From: Paenibacillus athensensis
GTDB taxonomy: Bacteria; Bacillota; Bacilli; Paenibacillales; NBRC-103111
DNA length: 64,000 nucleotides
Assembly (NCBI RefSeq): GCF_004514475.2
Contig: NZ_MYFO02000001.1
Location: 558,001-622,000 of the forward strand
Reading direction: 5' to 3'
In this document: piece after piece, positions 7,814-15,679 of the stretch
How the letters are laid out: each line of letters opens with the position of its first letter
Numbering within the stretch: the stretch's first letter is position 1
Notes under the pieces: model-generated
What the model saw: only the letters and a program-made list of their open reading frames with translations
The model's database searches: none
What the model was told of the DNA's origin: nothing
Translations under genes and position numbers: made by a program

Positions 7814-8107
7814 TCAATTTGGGATTTTGCGGATGTCCGGCTTGCCGTCGCTTCCCCAGAACAACATCAGACCCGGATCGTTTTTCAAGCGCACATTACC
7901 TATTTTCATTTGCTGCTCCGTAAGCTCCAGCACGAGCCACGGCGCCGGATCGTCGATGCCTTGCGCAGTCAAAAAACCGGACGCCTGCTCGGTCGCCTCA
8001 GCTTCGCTTTCCCAGAATTTCACGCCGTAATAGGGCAGCCGATAGTTGTTGACCAGCATGCAGGTATAGATTTGCCCGCTGCCGGCATGATGTAAGACAA
8101 ATGGCAT
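7814..8107 (-). CDS. Small hypothetical protein, about 97 aa
   Basis: This unrecognised 97-residue protein begins MPFVLHHAGSGQIYTCMLVN and has a Trp-rich middle (KFWESEAEA, PAPWLVLEL). The ATG at 8107 has GGAGG about 8 bases upstream, which makes it preferable to the longer reading from 8173 that would run through a terminator hairpin. It has no signal peptide or metal motif. It lies downstream of the fused oxidoreductase gene but beyond that gene's terminator, so it is probably transcribed separately or by read-through. Confidence 0.65.
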   Translation of the reverse strand: MPFVLHHAGSGQIYTCMLVNNYRLPYYGVKFWESEAEATEQASGFLTAQGIDDPAPWLVLELTEQQMKIGNVRLKNDPGLMLFWGSDGKPDIRKIPN

Positions 8108-8135
8108 GGGTAGTTCCTCCATCATCAAAATGAAA

Positions 8136-8169
8136 CCTCCAGCCCCGTGCGTTTGCCCGGGATTGGAGG
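8136..8169 (-). terminator. Terminator of the 2-oxoacid oxidoreductase operon
   Basis: CCTCCA/TGGAGG and CCCG/CGGG form a stem around a short loop on the minus strand, followed by TTTCATTTTG. It is about 20 bases after the stop at 8191. Confidence 0.75.
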
Positions 8170-8190
8170 TCATGTGCCTTGAGACGATTG

Positions 8191-10494
8191 TTACAGGTAT
8201 TCGTTCTCGTGCTTCGCTTTCAAAATGTTCCAGCGGCGTTCGACTTCGTGCTCGAACGATTTGAGCGATTCGGCATATTCCGGCTTCGTCATATGCTTCG
8301 TTTTGCCCATCGTTTTCAACCAGTCGGACAGCGGAATCTTTTTGTTCTTTTCTTCCGGGTTGTAAGTCAGCGTGGTCACGCCGTGTTCAACCTCGTAAAG
8401 CGGGAAGAAACAGGAGTCGACAGCCGCACCGATGATGTTCGTGCCGTCCTGATCCTCGGAAAGCCAGTTGAGCGGACACGTAATCAGGATTTTGCCGTAC
8501 ACAAGACCTTCATGCTGCGCATACCACTGGGCTTTGGCTGCTTTTTTAACCAAGTCCTGCGGATACGCCTCCGAGCCTGTAAACACATACGGAATATGCG
8601 TAGCGGCCATGATTTGTGCCGTATCTTTATGATGGAACACTTTACCGCCTTGCTTCGCGCCGACGTTGGACGTCGACGTTCTGTGACCGAGCGGCGTCGA
8701 ATACGACAGCTGAGCGCCTGTGTTCATGTAGCCCTCGTTATCGTATTCCAGAATGATCATTTTATGATTGCGCAGCGCAGCGCCAATGGCAGGTCCCATG
8801 CCGATGTCCATGCCGCCGTCGCCGGTAATCATGACGAACGTAAAATCGTCCTGCAAATTGTACGCGTCAAGCTCGCCGCGACGCTTGCGCTCCCAGAACA
8901 TTTCGACGACGCCGGACAATGTCGCGGCACCGTTTTGGAACAGGTTGTGAATGTAAGTCGCTTTGTGGGCGGAATACGGATAGCCGGTTGTCACAACCAT
9001 TGCGCAGCCGGTGTGGAACAGCGCAACGATGTCGCCTTCAATCCCCTTGAAGAACAGCTCCAGACCGGAGAAAATACCGCAGCCCGGACATGCGCCATGC
9101 CCTGGAGCGATCCGCTTAGGCTTCTTCGTCAGCGCGCGCAGCGGCGGAATGCGGACGTTCAGCTTGCCGGTTTCTTCATCCGGCTTCACTGTAATCAGCC
9201 CCGTCTTCAATTCCTCGAATTTCATCGGATTGAGTACGCGCTTCGGCGCTTTATTCGGGTCGCCTGGCGTGTGGCCGTAATAGTCGAACGGAACTTCGAC
9301 CTTGCCGGCGTTCATCGCATCGATAGCGAACTGGAACATGTTATGGCCGTCTTCGGCATAGAAGTCTTTGCCGCCTAAGCCGTAAATCCGGCTGATGACG
9401 AGCGTGTCGCGGTTGCCATGCGTGAACAGGGCCGCTTTGATCTCGTTAACCATGTTGCCGCCGTGGCCGCCGTACGAATCGGCGCGGTCGCCGACCGTAA
9501 TCGCTTTGACGTTTTTCAGCGCTTCGGCGATTTGCTTGGCCGGGAACGGACGGATCATGTTCGGCGCGATCGAGCCGGCTTTGATGCCCTTCTCACGCAG
9601 TTGGTCGACGACGTCCTTGATAATTTCGGAAGCCGAGTTCATCAGGAAAACCGCCACCTCGGCGTCTTCCATGCGGTACAGGTCGAGAATCGGATAATCG
9701 CGTCCGGTCAAGTCCGCATATTCCTGGCGGATGCGGTCGAACACTTCCTCCGCATTGTACATCGCCACCGATTGCTGGTAGCAGTTATTGATATAGTCCG
9801 GTTCGTTCATGTAAGGACCGACCGTAATCGGATTGTTGCGGTCAAGCGTGTCCGGGAACCCTTGCGGCTTCTCGCCGACAAAAGCCTGCACGTCCGCGCG
9901 GTGTGCGAACGTCTGTACACGACGTTTTTGGTGCGAAGTGAAATAGCCGTCGGAAGCGACCATGACCGGCAAACGAACCGCCGGGTCTTCAGCCAGCTTC
10001 AACGCCATAATGTTCATATCATAAACCGCCTGCGGATCGCGGCACATCAGAATCGGCCAGCCCGTATTCAGCGCGTAATACAAGTCGGAATGGTCGCCGT
10101 GAATGTCCAGCGGTCCCGAGACGGAACGGCATACCAGATTCAAAACCATCGGAAAACGGGTACCGGATTGTACTGGCATTTGCTCCAGCATGTACAGATA
10201 GCCGTTGGCGCTTGTCGCGTTGAATACGCGGCCTCCGGCTGTCGACGCGCCGTAGCATACGCCGGCGGAGCCGTGCTCGCCGTCGGCCGGAATCAGCACG
10301 ATGTCATGCTGTCCGTTCGTTTTCATCAGATCGAGAAATTGGGCAACCTCCGTGGACGGAGAAATCGGAAAATAGCCCATAATATGATAATTGATTTGAT
10401 GCGCCGCATAAGCAGCCATCTCGTTGCCGGACTCATAGACGATGCGCTGCTCAATCTTGGCTTGACCCAATTCCTTTTTGACATCAATGGCCAT
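8191..10494 (-). CDS. 2-oxoacid:ferredoxin oxidoreductase, fused alpha-beta subunits
   Basis: This 767-residue protein joins the alpha (pyrimidine-binding, about 1-430) and beta (TPP/Fe-S, about 460-767) parts of a pyruvate synthase-type enzyme, which decarboxylates a 2-oxoacid to acyl-CoA while reducing ferredoxin. The alpha part shows GYFPISPSTEVAQFL and ADGEHGSAGVCYGAS. The beta part shows the cluster motif GHGACPGCG, a later Cys in HTGCAMV, and the TPP-binding GDGGMDIG with EYDNEGYMNTGAQ. Substrate specificity (pyruvate, 2-oxoisovalerate or other) cannot be set by eye. It follows the gamma-delta gene 36 bases downstream in the same operon. Confidence 0.9.
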   Translation of the reverse strand: MAIDVKKELGQAKIEQRIVYESGNEMAAYAAHQINYHIMGYFPISPSTEVAQFLDLMKTNGQHDIVLIPADGEHGSAGVCYGASTAGGRVFNATSANGYLYMLEQMPVQSGTRFPMVLNLVCRSVSGPLDIHGDHSDLYYALNTGWPILMCRDPQAVYDMNIMALKLAEDPAVRLPVMVASDGYFTSHQKRRVQTFAHRADVQAFVGEKPQGFPDTLDRNNPITVGPYMNEPDYINNCYQQSVAMYNAEEVFDRIRQEYADLTGRDYPILDLYRMEDAEVAVFLMNSASEIIKDVVDQLREKGIKAGSIAPNMIRPFPAKQIAEALKNVKAITVGDRADSYGGHGGNMVNEIKAALFTHGNRDTLVISRIYGLGGKDFYAEDGHNMFQFAIDAMNAGKVEVPFDYYGHTPGDPNKAPKRVLNPMKFEELKTGLITVKPDEETGKLNVRIPPLRALTKKPKRIAPGHGACPGCGIFSGLELFFKGIEGDIVALFHTGCAMVVTTGYPYSAHKATYIHNLFQNGAATLSGVVEMFWERKRRGELDAYNLQDDFTFVMITGDGGMDIGMGPAIGAALRNHKMIILEYDNEGYMNTGAQLSYSTPLGHRTSTSNVGAKQGGKVFHHKDTAQIMAATHIPYVFTGSEAYPQDLVKKAAKAQWYAQHEGLVYGKILITCPLNWLSEDQDGTNIIGAAVDSCFFPLYEVEHGVTTLTYNPEEKNKKIPLSDWLKTMGKTKHMTKPEYAESLKSFEHEVERRWNILKAKHENEYL

Positions 10495-10530
10495 GCGTGT
10501 GTATCCACCCTTCTCCCATTTTTTTCTTTA

Positions 10531-11541
10531 TCAGGCGTTAATCGCCAAATCAAAACGGTGCGGCATGCGGTTCGCATCCGCATAGCCTTCTTCTTCGCGA
10601 GCGCTGGTCAAAGCTTCCGTCGGACAAGCCATCACGCATTTCAGACAGCCCTTGCAGTATTGATAATCAATACCTTGCAGGAACATTTGCGGACGGCCTT
10701 TCTTGTCGGCCTGCTCATCCCACACAAAGCAGAAATCCGGGCAAACGTTGTCGCAGGAGGCGCAATGAATACATTTATCTTCATGGAAATGCGGCATCAT
10801 GCCCGCGCGGGAAATGCTGAGATCCTTCAGGATGCTGTTGCCGGGATTCGTGATGACGCCGCCCATTGGTTGCGTTTCAAAACCGAGCACAGGCGTGTCC
10901 ATGCGCACAAATTCAGGCATCGATTCGCCCTCGGGCAGCGCGTAGGTCTGGAACTGCACCTCGCTGTAGCCGCGGTCGAACGTACGCAGCGCCGGAGCTA
11001 CCGCTTGCGGGTATTTTTTCTCCAACGATTTGCGGATAACACCCTTCATGACTTCAGGATCAAGGAAATCGCACAGCCGGAACAAAGCGCCCAGCATCGC
11101 CATGTTGACCCTGTTCTTTTCTTCCAGGGAAATGCCGATGGCGTCGACGACGGCAATGGTGCCGCCCTTGAGCTTCATCTTTTCCTTCAGCTCGTCCGGC
11201 GTTTTCGTCGAGTTCACCAGCACCGTGCTATCTTCGTAGATTCCACTGATAACGTTTACAGTTTTTGAAAGTGACTCGTGGAATACCCCCACAACGTGCG
11301 GGCGCTCAACCGGCGAAGTATCGCGGATGTTCGTTTCCATATCGCAAAAACGGATATGCGCCTTCACGGCCGAGCCTTTTTTCTCGGAACCATAGGAAGA
11401 GAAGCTTACCCCGTTGAGCCCAACCCCTACAACCCCCGCTTCGGCAAGCATTTTACCCGCCAGGTTCGCGCCGAGACCGCCAATGGATTCAAGTCTTATC
11501 TCAAAAAAGCCGAGATCGTTAATTTTGGGCAAAGTAACCAT
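10531..11541 (-). CDS. 2-oxoacid:ferredoxin oxidoreductase, fused gamma-delta (ferredoxin) subunit
   Basis: This 336-residue fusion pairs a gamma domain with a ferredoxin-like delta domain. The gamma domain begins EIRLESIGGLGANLAGKML and includes GVSFSSYGSEKKGSAV. The delta domain starts near residue 250 with two cluster motifs, CIHCASCDNVCPD and CKGCLKCVMACPT, giving two [4Fe-4S] clusters for electron transfer. It is the first gene of a two-gene operon with the alpha-beta subunit, preceded by a good promoter and GAAAGGAG. Having all four subunits on two polypeptides supports a complete enzyme. Confidence 0.9.
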   Translation of the reverse strand: MVTLPKINDLGFFEIRLESIGGLGANLAGKMLAEAGVVGVGLNGVSFSSYGSEKKGSAVKAHIRFCDMETNIRDTSPVERPHVVGVFHESLSKTVNVISGIYEDSTVLVNSTKTPDELKEKMKLKGGTIAVVDAIGISLEEKNRVNMAMLGALFRLCDFLDPEVMKGVIRKSLEKKYPQAVAPALRTFDRGYSEVQFQTYALPEGESMPEFVRMDTPVLGFETQPMGGVITNPGNSILKDLSISRAGMMPHFHEDKCIHCASCDNVCPDFCFVWDEQADKKGRPQMFLQGIDYQYCKGCLKCVMACPTEALTSAREEEGYADANRMPHRFDLAINA

Positions 11542-11606
11542 TCAATGTCTCCTTTCAAAAATGAGGTACCGTTAATTAGAATAAGAACAAAACTGTAGCT
11601 ACTATC

Positions 11607-11634
11607 ATTGTATCAATAAATTCGAGCTAAGCAA
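11607..11634 (-). promoter_or_regulatory. Sigma-A promoter of the fused oxidoreductase operon
   Basis: The minus strand reads TTGCTT, 16 bases, TACAAT, with a TG one base before the -10 (extended -10). It is about 65 bases upstream of the start at 11541. Confidence 0.65.
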
Positions 11635-11654
11635 CAGTTTTTTGCCTAATGAAA

Positions 11655-11834
11655 CTAGAGAAGATAGTCGATGATCAGGCCGCAGCTGCCCAAATAAAAG
11701 CCATGAGCGTCTTCCCGCCCTTCATTTCCCTCCGTTTCCGCCATGCATTCGTCTTTGCAGCTATCGCAAATGTCGACAAATCCTTCCGCCAGCGGATCGA
11801 ATACGACTCCGCGCACATGTGGGCATACCTTCAT
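11655..11834 (-). CDS. 59-residue cysteine-rich small protein
   Basis: This small ORF starts MKVCPHVRGVVFDPLAEGF and ends LGSCGLIIDYLL. It has five cysteines, including DICDSCKDEC, suggestive of a metal or cluster site. A purine-rich GGGAGCGAGGG precedes the ATG. The composition and codon pattern look like a real gene, not a shadow, since no gene lies opposite. It sits between the divergent kinase and the oxidoreductase operon, so a link to iron-sulphur or redox metabolism is possible but only inferred. Confidence 0.6.
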   Translation of the reverse strand: MKVCPHVRGVVFDPLAEGFVDICDSCKDECMAETEGNEGREDAHGFYLGSCGLIIDYLL

Positions 11835-11988
11835 GGACCCTCGCTCCCTTCCGGCTCCAGCGAAGCGTAATGTAACCGCTTGCAGACATATATGCTCTTA
11901 TTATACTGCGCCTAAAGCCGATTGTCTCTGGAATTATCCGCAAGCCGGCAAAGGTGCCCCCAGTGGCTAAACAAGATTTGATTCGATC

Positions 11989-11997
11989 TTTGTCAAA
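11989..11997 (+). promoter_or_regulatory. Possible Spo0A box upstream of the histidine kinase
   Basis: TTTGTCAAA fits the usual 0A-box form TTTGTCRAA. It lies about 65-70 bases before the expected transcription start of the KinB-like gene, a position where an activator could bind. A single 9-base match can be chance. Confidence 0.35.
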
Positions 11998-12026
11998 TCT
12001 TTATGAAACAAAATGTAGCGCATTAC

Positions 12027-12054
12027 TTGAACTACTCCCATTTTGTGAGATAAT
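12027..12054 (+). promoter_or_regulatory. Sigma-A-type promoter of the histidine kinase gene
   Basis: TTGAAC, 16 bases, GATAAT on the plus strand, 50 bases upstream of the TTG start at 12104. Confidence 0.55.
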
Positions 12055-12103
12055 GTAGAAAAAACACAGCTTCTGTCGAGCGGGTGGAAAGGATGGTACA
12101 TAT

Positions 12104-13357
12104 TTGCTCCATTCAGTCGTTTATCATGAGCTGCAAGGCCTTTTATACATATTAAGCGCCATGTTGATGTATTTGATCCTGACGCCGGTTCTCGTTCAGA
12201 CCGATGCGATGCGCAAGCTGCTGTTCCTCATCATCCTGCTGGGCCTCTCCGCATTGTATTTGAACGAAGGCGGTCACGATCCGCTGATCTACACGCTGCA
12301 GCTGACCCCGATTTCGATCAGCGTCGCGCTGCTGACCGAAGGCAGCTTGCCCGCCATTGCGACCTGGCTCGCGTTTAATGTCGGCAGCGTCGTCTTTATG
12401 AACAATCCACCGCTGCCCACGCTGCTGGCAAGCGCCCTCATCCTTGCTGCCGGCCTGTATGCCAAGCGCAAGATGAATCATGATTCGTTGTGGGCCAAGC
12501 AAATTTTCGGCATCGCCCTACTGTCTGCTTATACCGGCATGTACTGGACAATCGAGCAAAGCATCAACGCCGCAAGCCCCGAACGCTCGGCGATTATTCT
12601 CACCGGCTCCTTTCTGAGCAGTTGCATCGTGATGTATGCCTGCCACCAGGTACAGAAGCATGAATTGAGCCGCGAAAAGCTGTTCCAGCTGGAAAAGGAC
12701 CGCATGGTCGGGCAGCTCGCCGCATCCGTTTCGCACGAGATTCGCAATCCGCTTACGACAACGCGCGGCTTTTTGCAAATGATGGAGCGCATGGAATTTT
12801 CCGAAGAAGACCGCAAGCGTTATATAGCGCTGGCTCTGAGCGGCATCGACCAAGCGAATGCCATCATCACCGATTATTTGAATTATGCCAAGCCTGCCAC
12901 CGATCAGCGCGTGCTGCTCGACGTATGTGAGGAGCTCGGCTCCGTCACCCGCTTCATCACCCCGATGGCGCACGAAGCGCGCATTGCGGTCCATCTGCAG
13001 TTTCATGCTGCCGGACCTGTGTATATTCGCGCCGAATCGAAGAAGCTGCGGCAATGCCTGATGAATCTGATCAAAAATGCCATTGAATCGATGCCCGAAG
13101 GAGGCAAGTTGACGATTAAAACCCAGCAGGTCGACGATAAAGTCCATATTATGATCTGCGATACCGGCGTTGGAATGAGCAAGGCGCAAATCCATTCGCT
13201 TGGCGTTCCTTTCAAAACAACCAAGCAGCACGGCACCGGACTGGGACTGGTCGTGGTGCTTGGTCTGGTCAAAACGATGGGCGGCAGCATCAAATTTACG
13301 AGCCAGCCCGGCAAAGGCACGCTTTGCACCCTGCAATTTGACGGGGAATCCGCTTAA
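12104..13357 (+). CDS. Membrane sensor histidine kinase, KinB-like (sporulation-type)
   Basis: This 417-residue kinase has six or seven hydrophobic segments in the first 180 residues and almost no extracytoplasmic loop. A HisKA dimerisation domain follows with phospho-acceptor His211 (SVSHEIRNPLTTTRGF), then a HATPase domain with N box NLIKNAIESMPEGG, G1 DTGVGM and G2 GTGLGL. No response regulator gene lies beside it, which is typical of the orphan kinases that feed the Spo0F/Spo0A phosphorelay. KinB-like is inferred from architecture. The start is TTG with GGAAAGGA upstream; no better in-frame start exists. It is one of only two plus-strand genes in the window. Confidence 0.85.
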   Translation: MLHSVVYHELQGLLYILSAMLMYLILTPVLVQTDAMRKLLFLIILLGLSALYLNEGGHDPLIYTLQLTPISISVALLTEGSLPAIATWLAFNVGSVVFMNNPPLPTLLASALILAAGLYAKRKMNHDSLWAKQIFGIALLSAYTGMYWTIEQSINAASPERSAIILTGSFLSSCIVMYACHQVQKHELSREKLFQLEKDRMVGQLAASVSHEIRNPLTTTRGFLQMMERMEFSEEDRKRYIALALSGIDQANAIITDYLNYAKPATDQRVLLDVCEELGSVTRFITPMAHEARIAVHLQFHAAGPVYIRAESKKLRQCLMNLIKNAIESMPEGGKLTIKTQQVDDKVHIMICDTGVGMSKAQIHSLGVPFKTTKQHGTGLGLVVVLGLVKTMGGSIKFTSQPGKGTLCTLQFDGESA

Positions 13358-13435
13358 CAAGCCTTTCAAACTATGGTATTCTGATAGAACAACTCAAATG
13401 AAGCGTTCGTCAGATGCTGGGAAGGAGGGCTGGTC

Positions 13436-13834
13436 TTGAATCCGGACTTTATCCAGATCAAATCGCTTGAAGGCGAGCTGAAGATGTCGCACAAGAAACG
13501 GGATTACGGATTGACCGTATCCACCAAAGAGCTCGTATTGCACAAGCCCCACGTCAACTATTACATGAAGCTTGAAGATATTATAAGCATCGTTCCTTAC
13601 GACAGTACCGGATTGAAGAAAATCAGCTTTGTCAATTCCCGCTTCGCGAATCAGGAATCGGCCACGCTGTCGCCAGGCTCGGCTCATTACAAGCTGTACG
13701 TAGCAGCAGCGACGATGCATAACCGCAGCGGCATCTTCAGGCTGGGCGCGATCGATATGATCATTCCGATCCGTGAGCAGATGCTGCGCGCCATCTATGA
13801 ATGCGCGGCGCAAACGGGTTTGACATCCCTGTGA
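13436..13834 (+). CDS. Conserved hypothetical protein, 132 aa
   Basis: This 132-residue protein starts MNPDFIQIKSLEGELKM. Its alternating strand-like pattern (YGLTVSTKELVLHKPHVNYYMKL, IISIVPYD) suggests a small beta-rich, PH-like or regulatory domain. There are no cysteines apart from one near the C-terminus, no signal peptide and no recognised motif. A TTG start is preceded by GAAGGAGGG. It lies 78 bases after the kinase and may be cotranscribed, ending at a terminator shared with the convergent phosphatase gene. Confidence 0.75.
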   Translation: MNPDFIQIKSLEGELKMSHKKRDYGLTVSTKELVLHKPHVNYYMKLEDIISIVPYDSTGLKKISFVNSRFANQESATLSPGSAHYKLYVAAATMHNRSGIFRLGAIDMIIPIREQMLRAIYECAAQTGLTSL

Positions 13835-13850
13835 ACCGTACAAACCAAAA

Positions 13851-13884
13851 AGCAATCGGGCGTAATCACCCGGTTGCTTTTTTG
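13851..13884. terminator. Bidirectional intrinsic terminator
   Basis: AGCAATCGGG and CCCGGTTGCT form a 10-bp stem with one mismatch pair and an 8-base loop. There are A residues on one side and a T run on the other, so it can serve the plus-strand gene at 13436 and the convergent minus-strand phosphatase. Confidence 0.85.
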
Positions 13885-13910
13885 AGTTGCCGCCAGCCGC
13901 GTTCAGCCGG

Positions 13911-14384
13911 CTACAGCCCCTCCCTTTCGCGAATAAAGGCAAGCAGTTGCGTGCAGCATGCCTCCACCATTTCGTACACCTCATCGAAATTGCCGGTGTA
14001 ATACGGGTCGGGCACATTGCGCTCCTTACGATCAGGCGCAAAGTCAAGCAATCTGCGCACTGTCGCATGGCTGTCGCGGTCCGGCGCAAACGACAGCAGG
14101 TTACGAACGTTGCTGTCGTCCATGGCAATCAAATACTGAAAATCGCCAAAATCGTCGCGCTTCACCTGACGGGCGCGAATCCCGCTGTAGTCAACGCCAT
14201 AGCGGTCCAGAATGCCGCGCGTCCCGTGATGCGGCTTCTCGCCCGCGTGCCAGTCGCCCGTACCGGCCGAATCGGTGCGGATCTGTGCAGTCAGACCGGC
14301 CTTCCGGACCTTATCGCGAAACACGGCCTCCGCCATCGGGGAACGGCAGATATTGCCCAAGCAAATAAACAAAACGCCGATCAT
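13911..14384 (-). CDS. Low-molecular-weight protein tyrosine phosphatase
   Basis: This 157-residue cytoplasmic phosphatase has the P-loop CLGNICRS directly after the first strand (nucleophile Cys8) and the general-acid loop DPYYTG near the C-terminus. Targets may include tyrosine- or arginine-phosphorylated proteins. The ATG at 14384 overlaps the stop of the upstream ABC ATPase by four bases (ATGA), so the two are translationally coupled. The longer reading to 14546 lies inside that gene and is not used. Confidence 0.9.
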   Translation of the reverse strand: MIGVLFICLGNICRSPMAEAVFRDKVRKAGLTAQIRTDSAGTGDWHAGEKPHHGTRGILDRYGVDYSGIRARQVKRDDFGDFQYLIAMDDSNVRNLLSFAPDRDSHATVRRLLDFAPDRKERNVPDPYYTGNFDEVYEMVEACCTQLLAFIREREGL

Positions 14385-15115
14385 GCTTCGCCGAACACCA
14401 GCTGTCTTTCGCCATACGTCAATCTTCTGGCCGGAATATCCAGTACGATCTTGCCGTCGCGGACTCCCCAAATCCGCGTCGCAAACCGTTCCGCCAGCTC
14501 CAATTGATGCAGCGTCGCGATGACGGTCATTTGACGTTCGCTGCACAGCTTGCGGAAATCCTGCAGAATCGCTTCTGTGGCTTTCGGGTCCAGTCCGGTA
14601 ACCGGCTCATCGGCAACCAGCACCTTGGCGCCGTGAACCAGCGCACGCGCAATCGCTACCCGCTGCTGCTCGCCTCCGCTCAGCTGCCCGACCTTTTGCT
14701 CCCCTTTGTCCAGCAAGCCGACTTGCTGCAAATAATCCATGCCGATCACATGCGCGTCGCGTCCAAGCGTGCCGGTCAGCATGCGCAACGGGGCTTGATA
14801 AAGACGGCCCTGCAGCACATTTTTAATCGCATTTTTATTCCGGCTCAGCGCCGGCTTTTCATCCAGAAATGCAAAGTCCTTGGCGAGCTGCCAGCGTTTG
14901 AACAGCCCAGGGGACGACCAATCGCGACCGTGATAAATCAGCTGTCCCGCCGTCCATGCTTCCTTGTGCGCCATACAGCGCAGCAGCGTCGTCTTGCCGC
15001 TGCCGCTGCCGCCGATCACGGCAACGAACTCTCCTTGATCAACCTGAAAGCTGATCTGCGAGAGCACCCGCTGATCGGGAGGGTACATTTTGCTCAAGCT
15101 TCTGACGGTAATCAT
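14381..15115 (-). CDS. ABC transporter ATP-binding protein, PhnC-like
   Basis: This 244-residue ATPase has Walker A GGSGSGKTT, signature LSGGEQQRVAIARAL, Walker B VLVADEP and the switch His in TLHQLE. It most resembles phosphonate/phosphate-ester importers of the PhnC type. No permease or binding protein is adjacent, so its partner is unknown or elsewhere. AAGGAGAGG precedes the ATG at 15115. It is coupled to the downstream phosphatase. Confidence 0.8.
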   Translation of the reverse strand: MITVRSLSKMYPPDQRVLSQISFQVDQGEFVAVIGGSGSGKTTLLRCMAHKEAWTAGQLIYHGRDWSSPGLFKRWQLAKDFAFLDEKPALSRNKNAIKNVLQGRLYQAPLRMLTGTLGRDAHVIGMDYLQQVGLLDKGEQKVGQLSGGEQQRVAIARALVHGAKVLVADEPVTGLDPKATEAILQDFRKLCSERQMTVIATLHQLELAERFATRIWGVRDGKIVLDIPARRLTYGERQLVFGEA

Positions 15116-15187
15116 GCCGGTTCCTCTCCTTTCGCACAAATCGCCGCTCCCGGCCATAAAGCCTGATGAACGGCGATGGGAACTGCT

Positions 15188-15655
15188 CTACTCGCTGCAG
15201 CCGCCCGGAGCGGTCGCTGTGCCTGCTTCTACGTTAATTTTATCGGATATCGTATCGCGAATGACCGACATCACCAACTGCAGCAAGTAATTGATATCGG
15301 CTTGCGTTTGCTTGAATTCGCTGACAACCGGAATTCCGTCAAGCTCATCTTGCAGCGTGTCGATTTCCTTTTCGATTTTCTCCACCATTTTGGCGTTTTG
15401 AAACTTTTCAAAAGCCACGATTTCTTTCTGCTTCTTTTTAATTTGCGCAATCAGCCCTTGAATGTGCTCATTCGAGCTGATTTGCTTTTCCGCCTGCTGG
15501 TAGAACTGAACTTCGCTGGAGGTTGTCAGCAGCTCGGCCAGCTCCTTCGCCTTGCTCAAAATGTCCTCGCGCACAATCAGCTCGGTATTCGTAAAATGCT
15601 CCATTTCAAAAGCATGCGGTTCGTTTCCATGATGATGGTGATGATGCTCCGACAT
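15188..15655 (-). CDS. ricA: YmcA/YlbF family protein RicA with natural His6
   Basis: This 155-residue helical protein matches YmcA (RicA). In B. subtilis it forms the RicA-RicF-RicT complex that promotes RNase Y cleavage of polycistronic mRNAs and influences sporulation, competence and biofilm. The position directly downstream of miaB matches B. subtilis ymcB-ymcA. The N-terminus has six consecutive histidines (residues 4-9). There is a single Cys near the end (GGCSE), consistent with one iron-sulphur ligand from this subunit. The ATG at 15655 is preferred because AGGAG lies 10 bases upstream. Confidence 0.85.
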   Translation of the reverse strand: MSEHHHHHHGNEPHAFEMEHFTNTELIVREDILSKAKELAELLTTSSEVQFYQQAEKQISSNEHIQGLIAQIKKKQKEIVAFEKFQNAKMVEKIEKEIDTLQDELDGIPVVSEFKQTQADINYLLQLVMSVIRDTISDKINVEAGTATAPGGCSE

Positions 15656-15679
15656 GATTAACACTCTCCTGTTTGTAAA

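Noticed and set aside
9418-11268. 616-codon open frame on the plus strand
   Set aside because: It lies opposite the fused oxidoreductase genes, has an Arg/His/Val-rich composition typical of antisense frames in GC-rich DNA, has no ribosome-binding site and matches no family.
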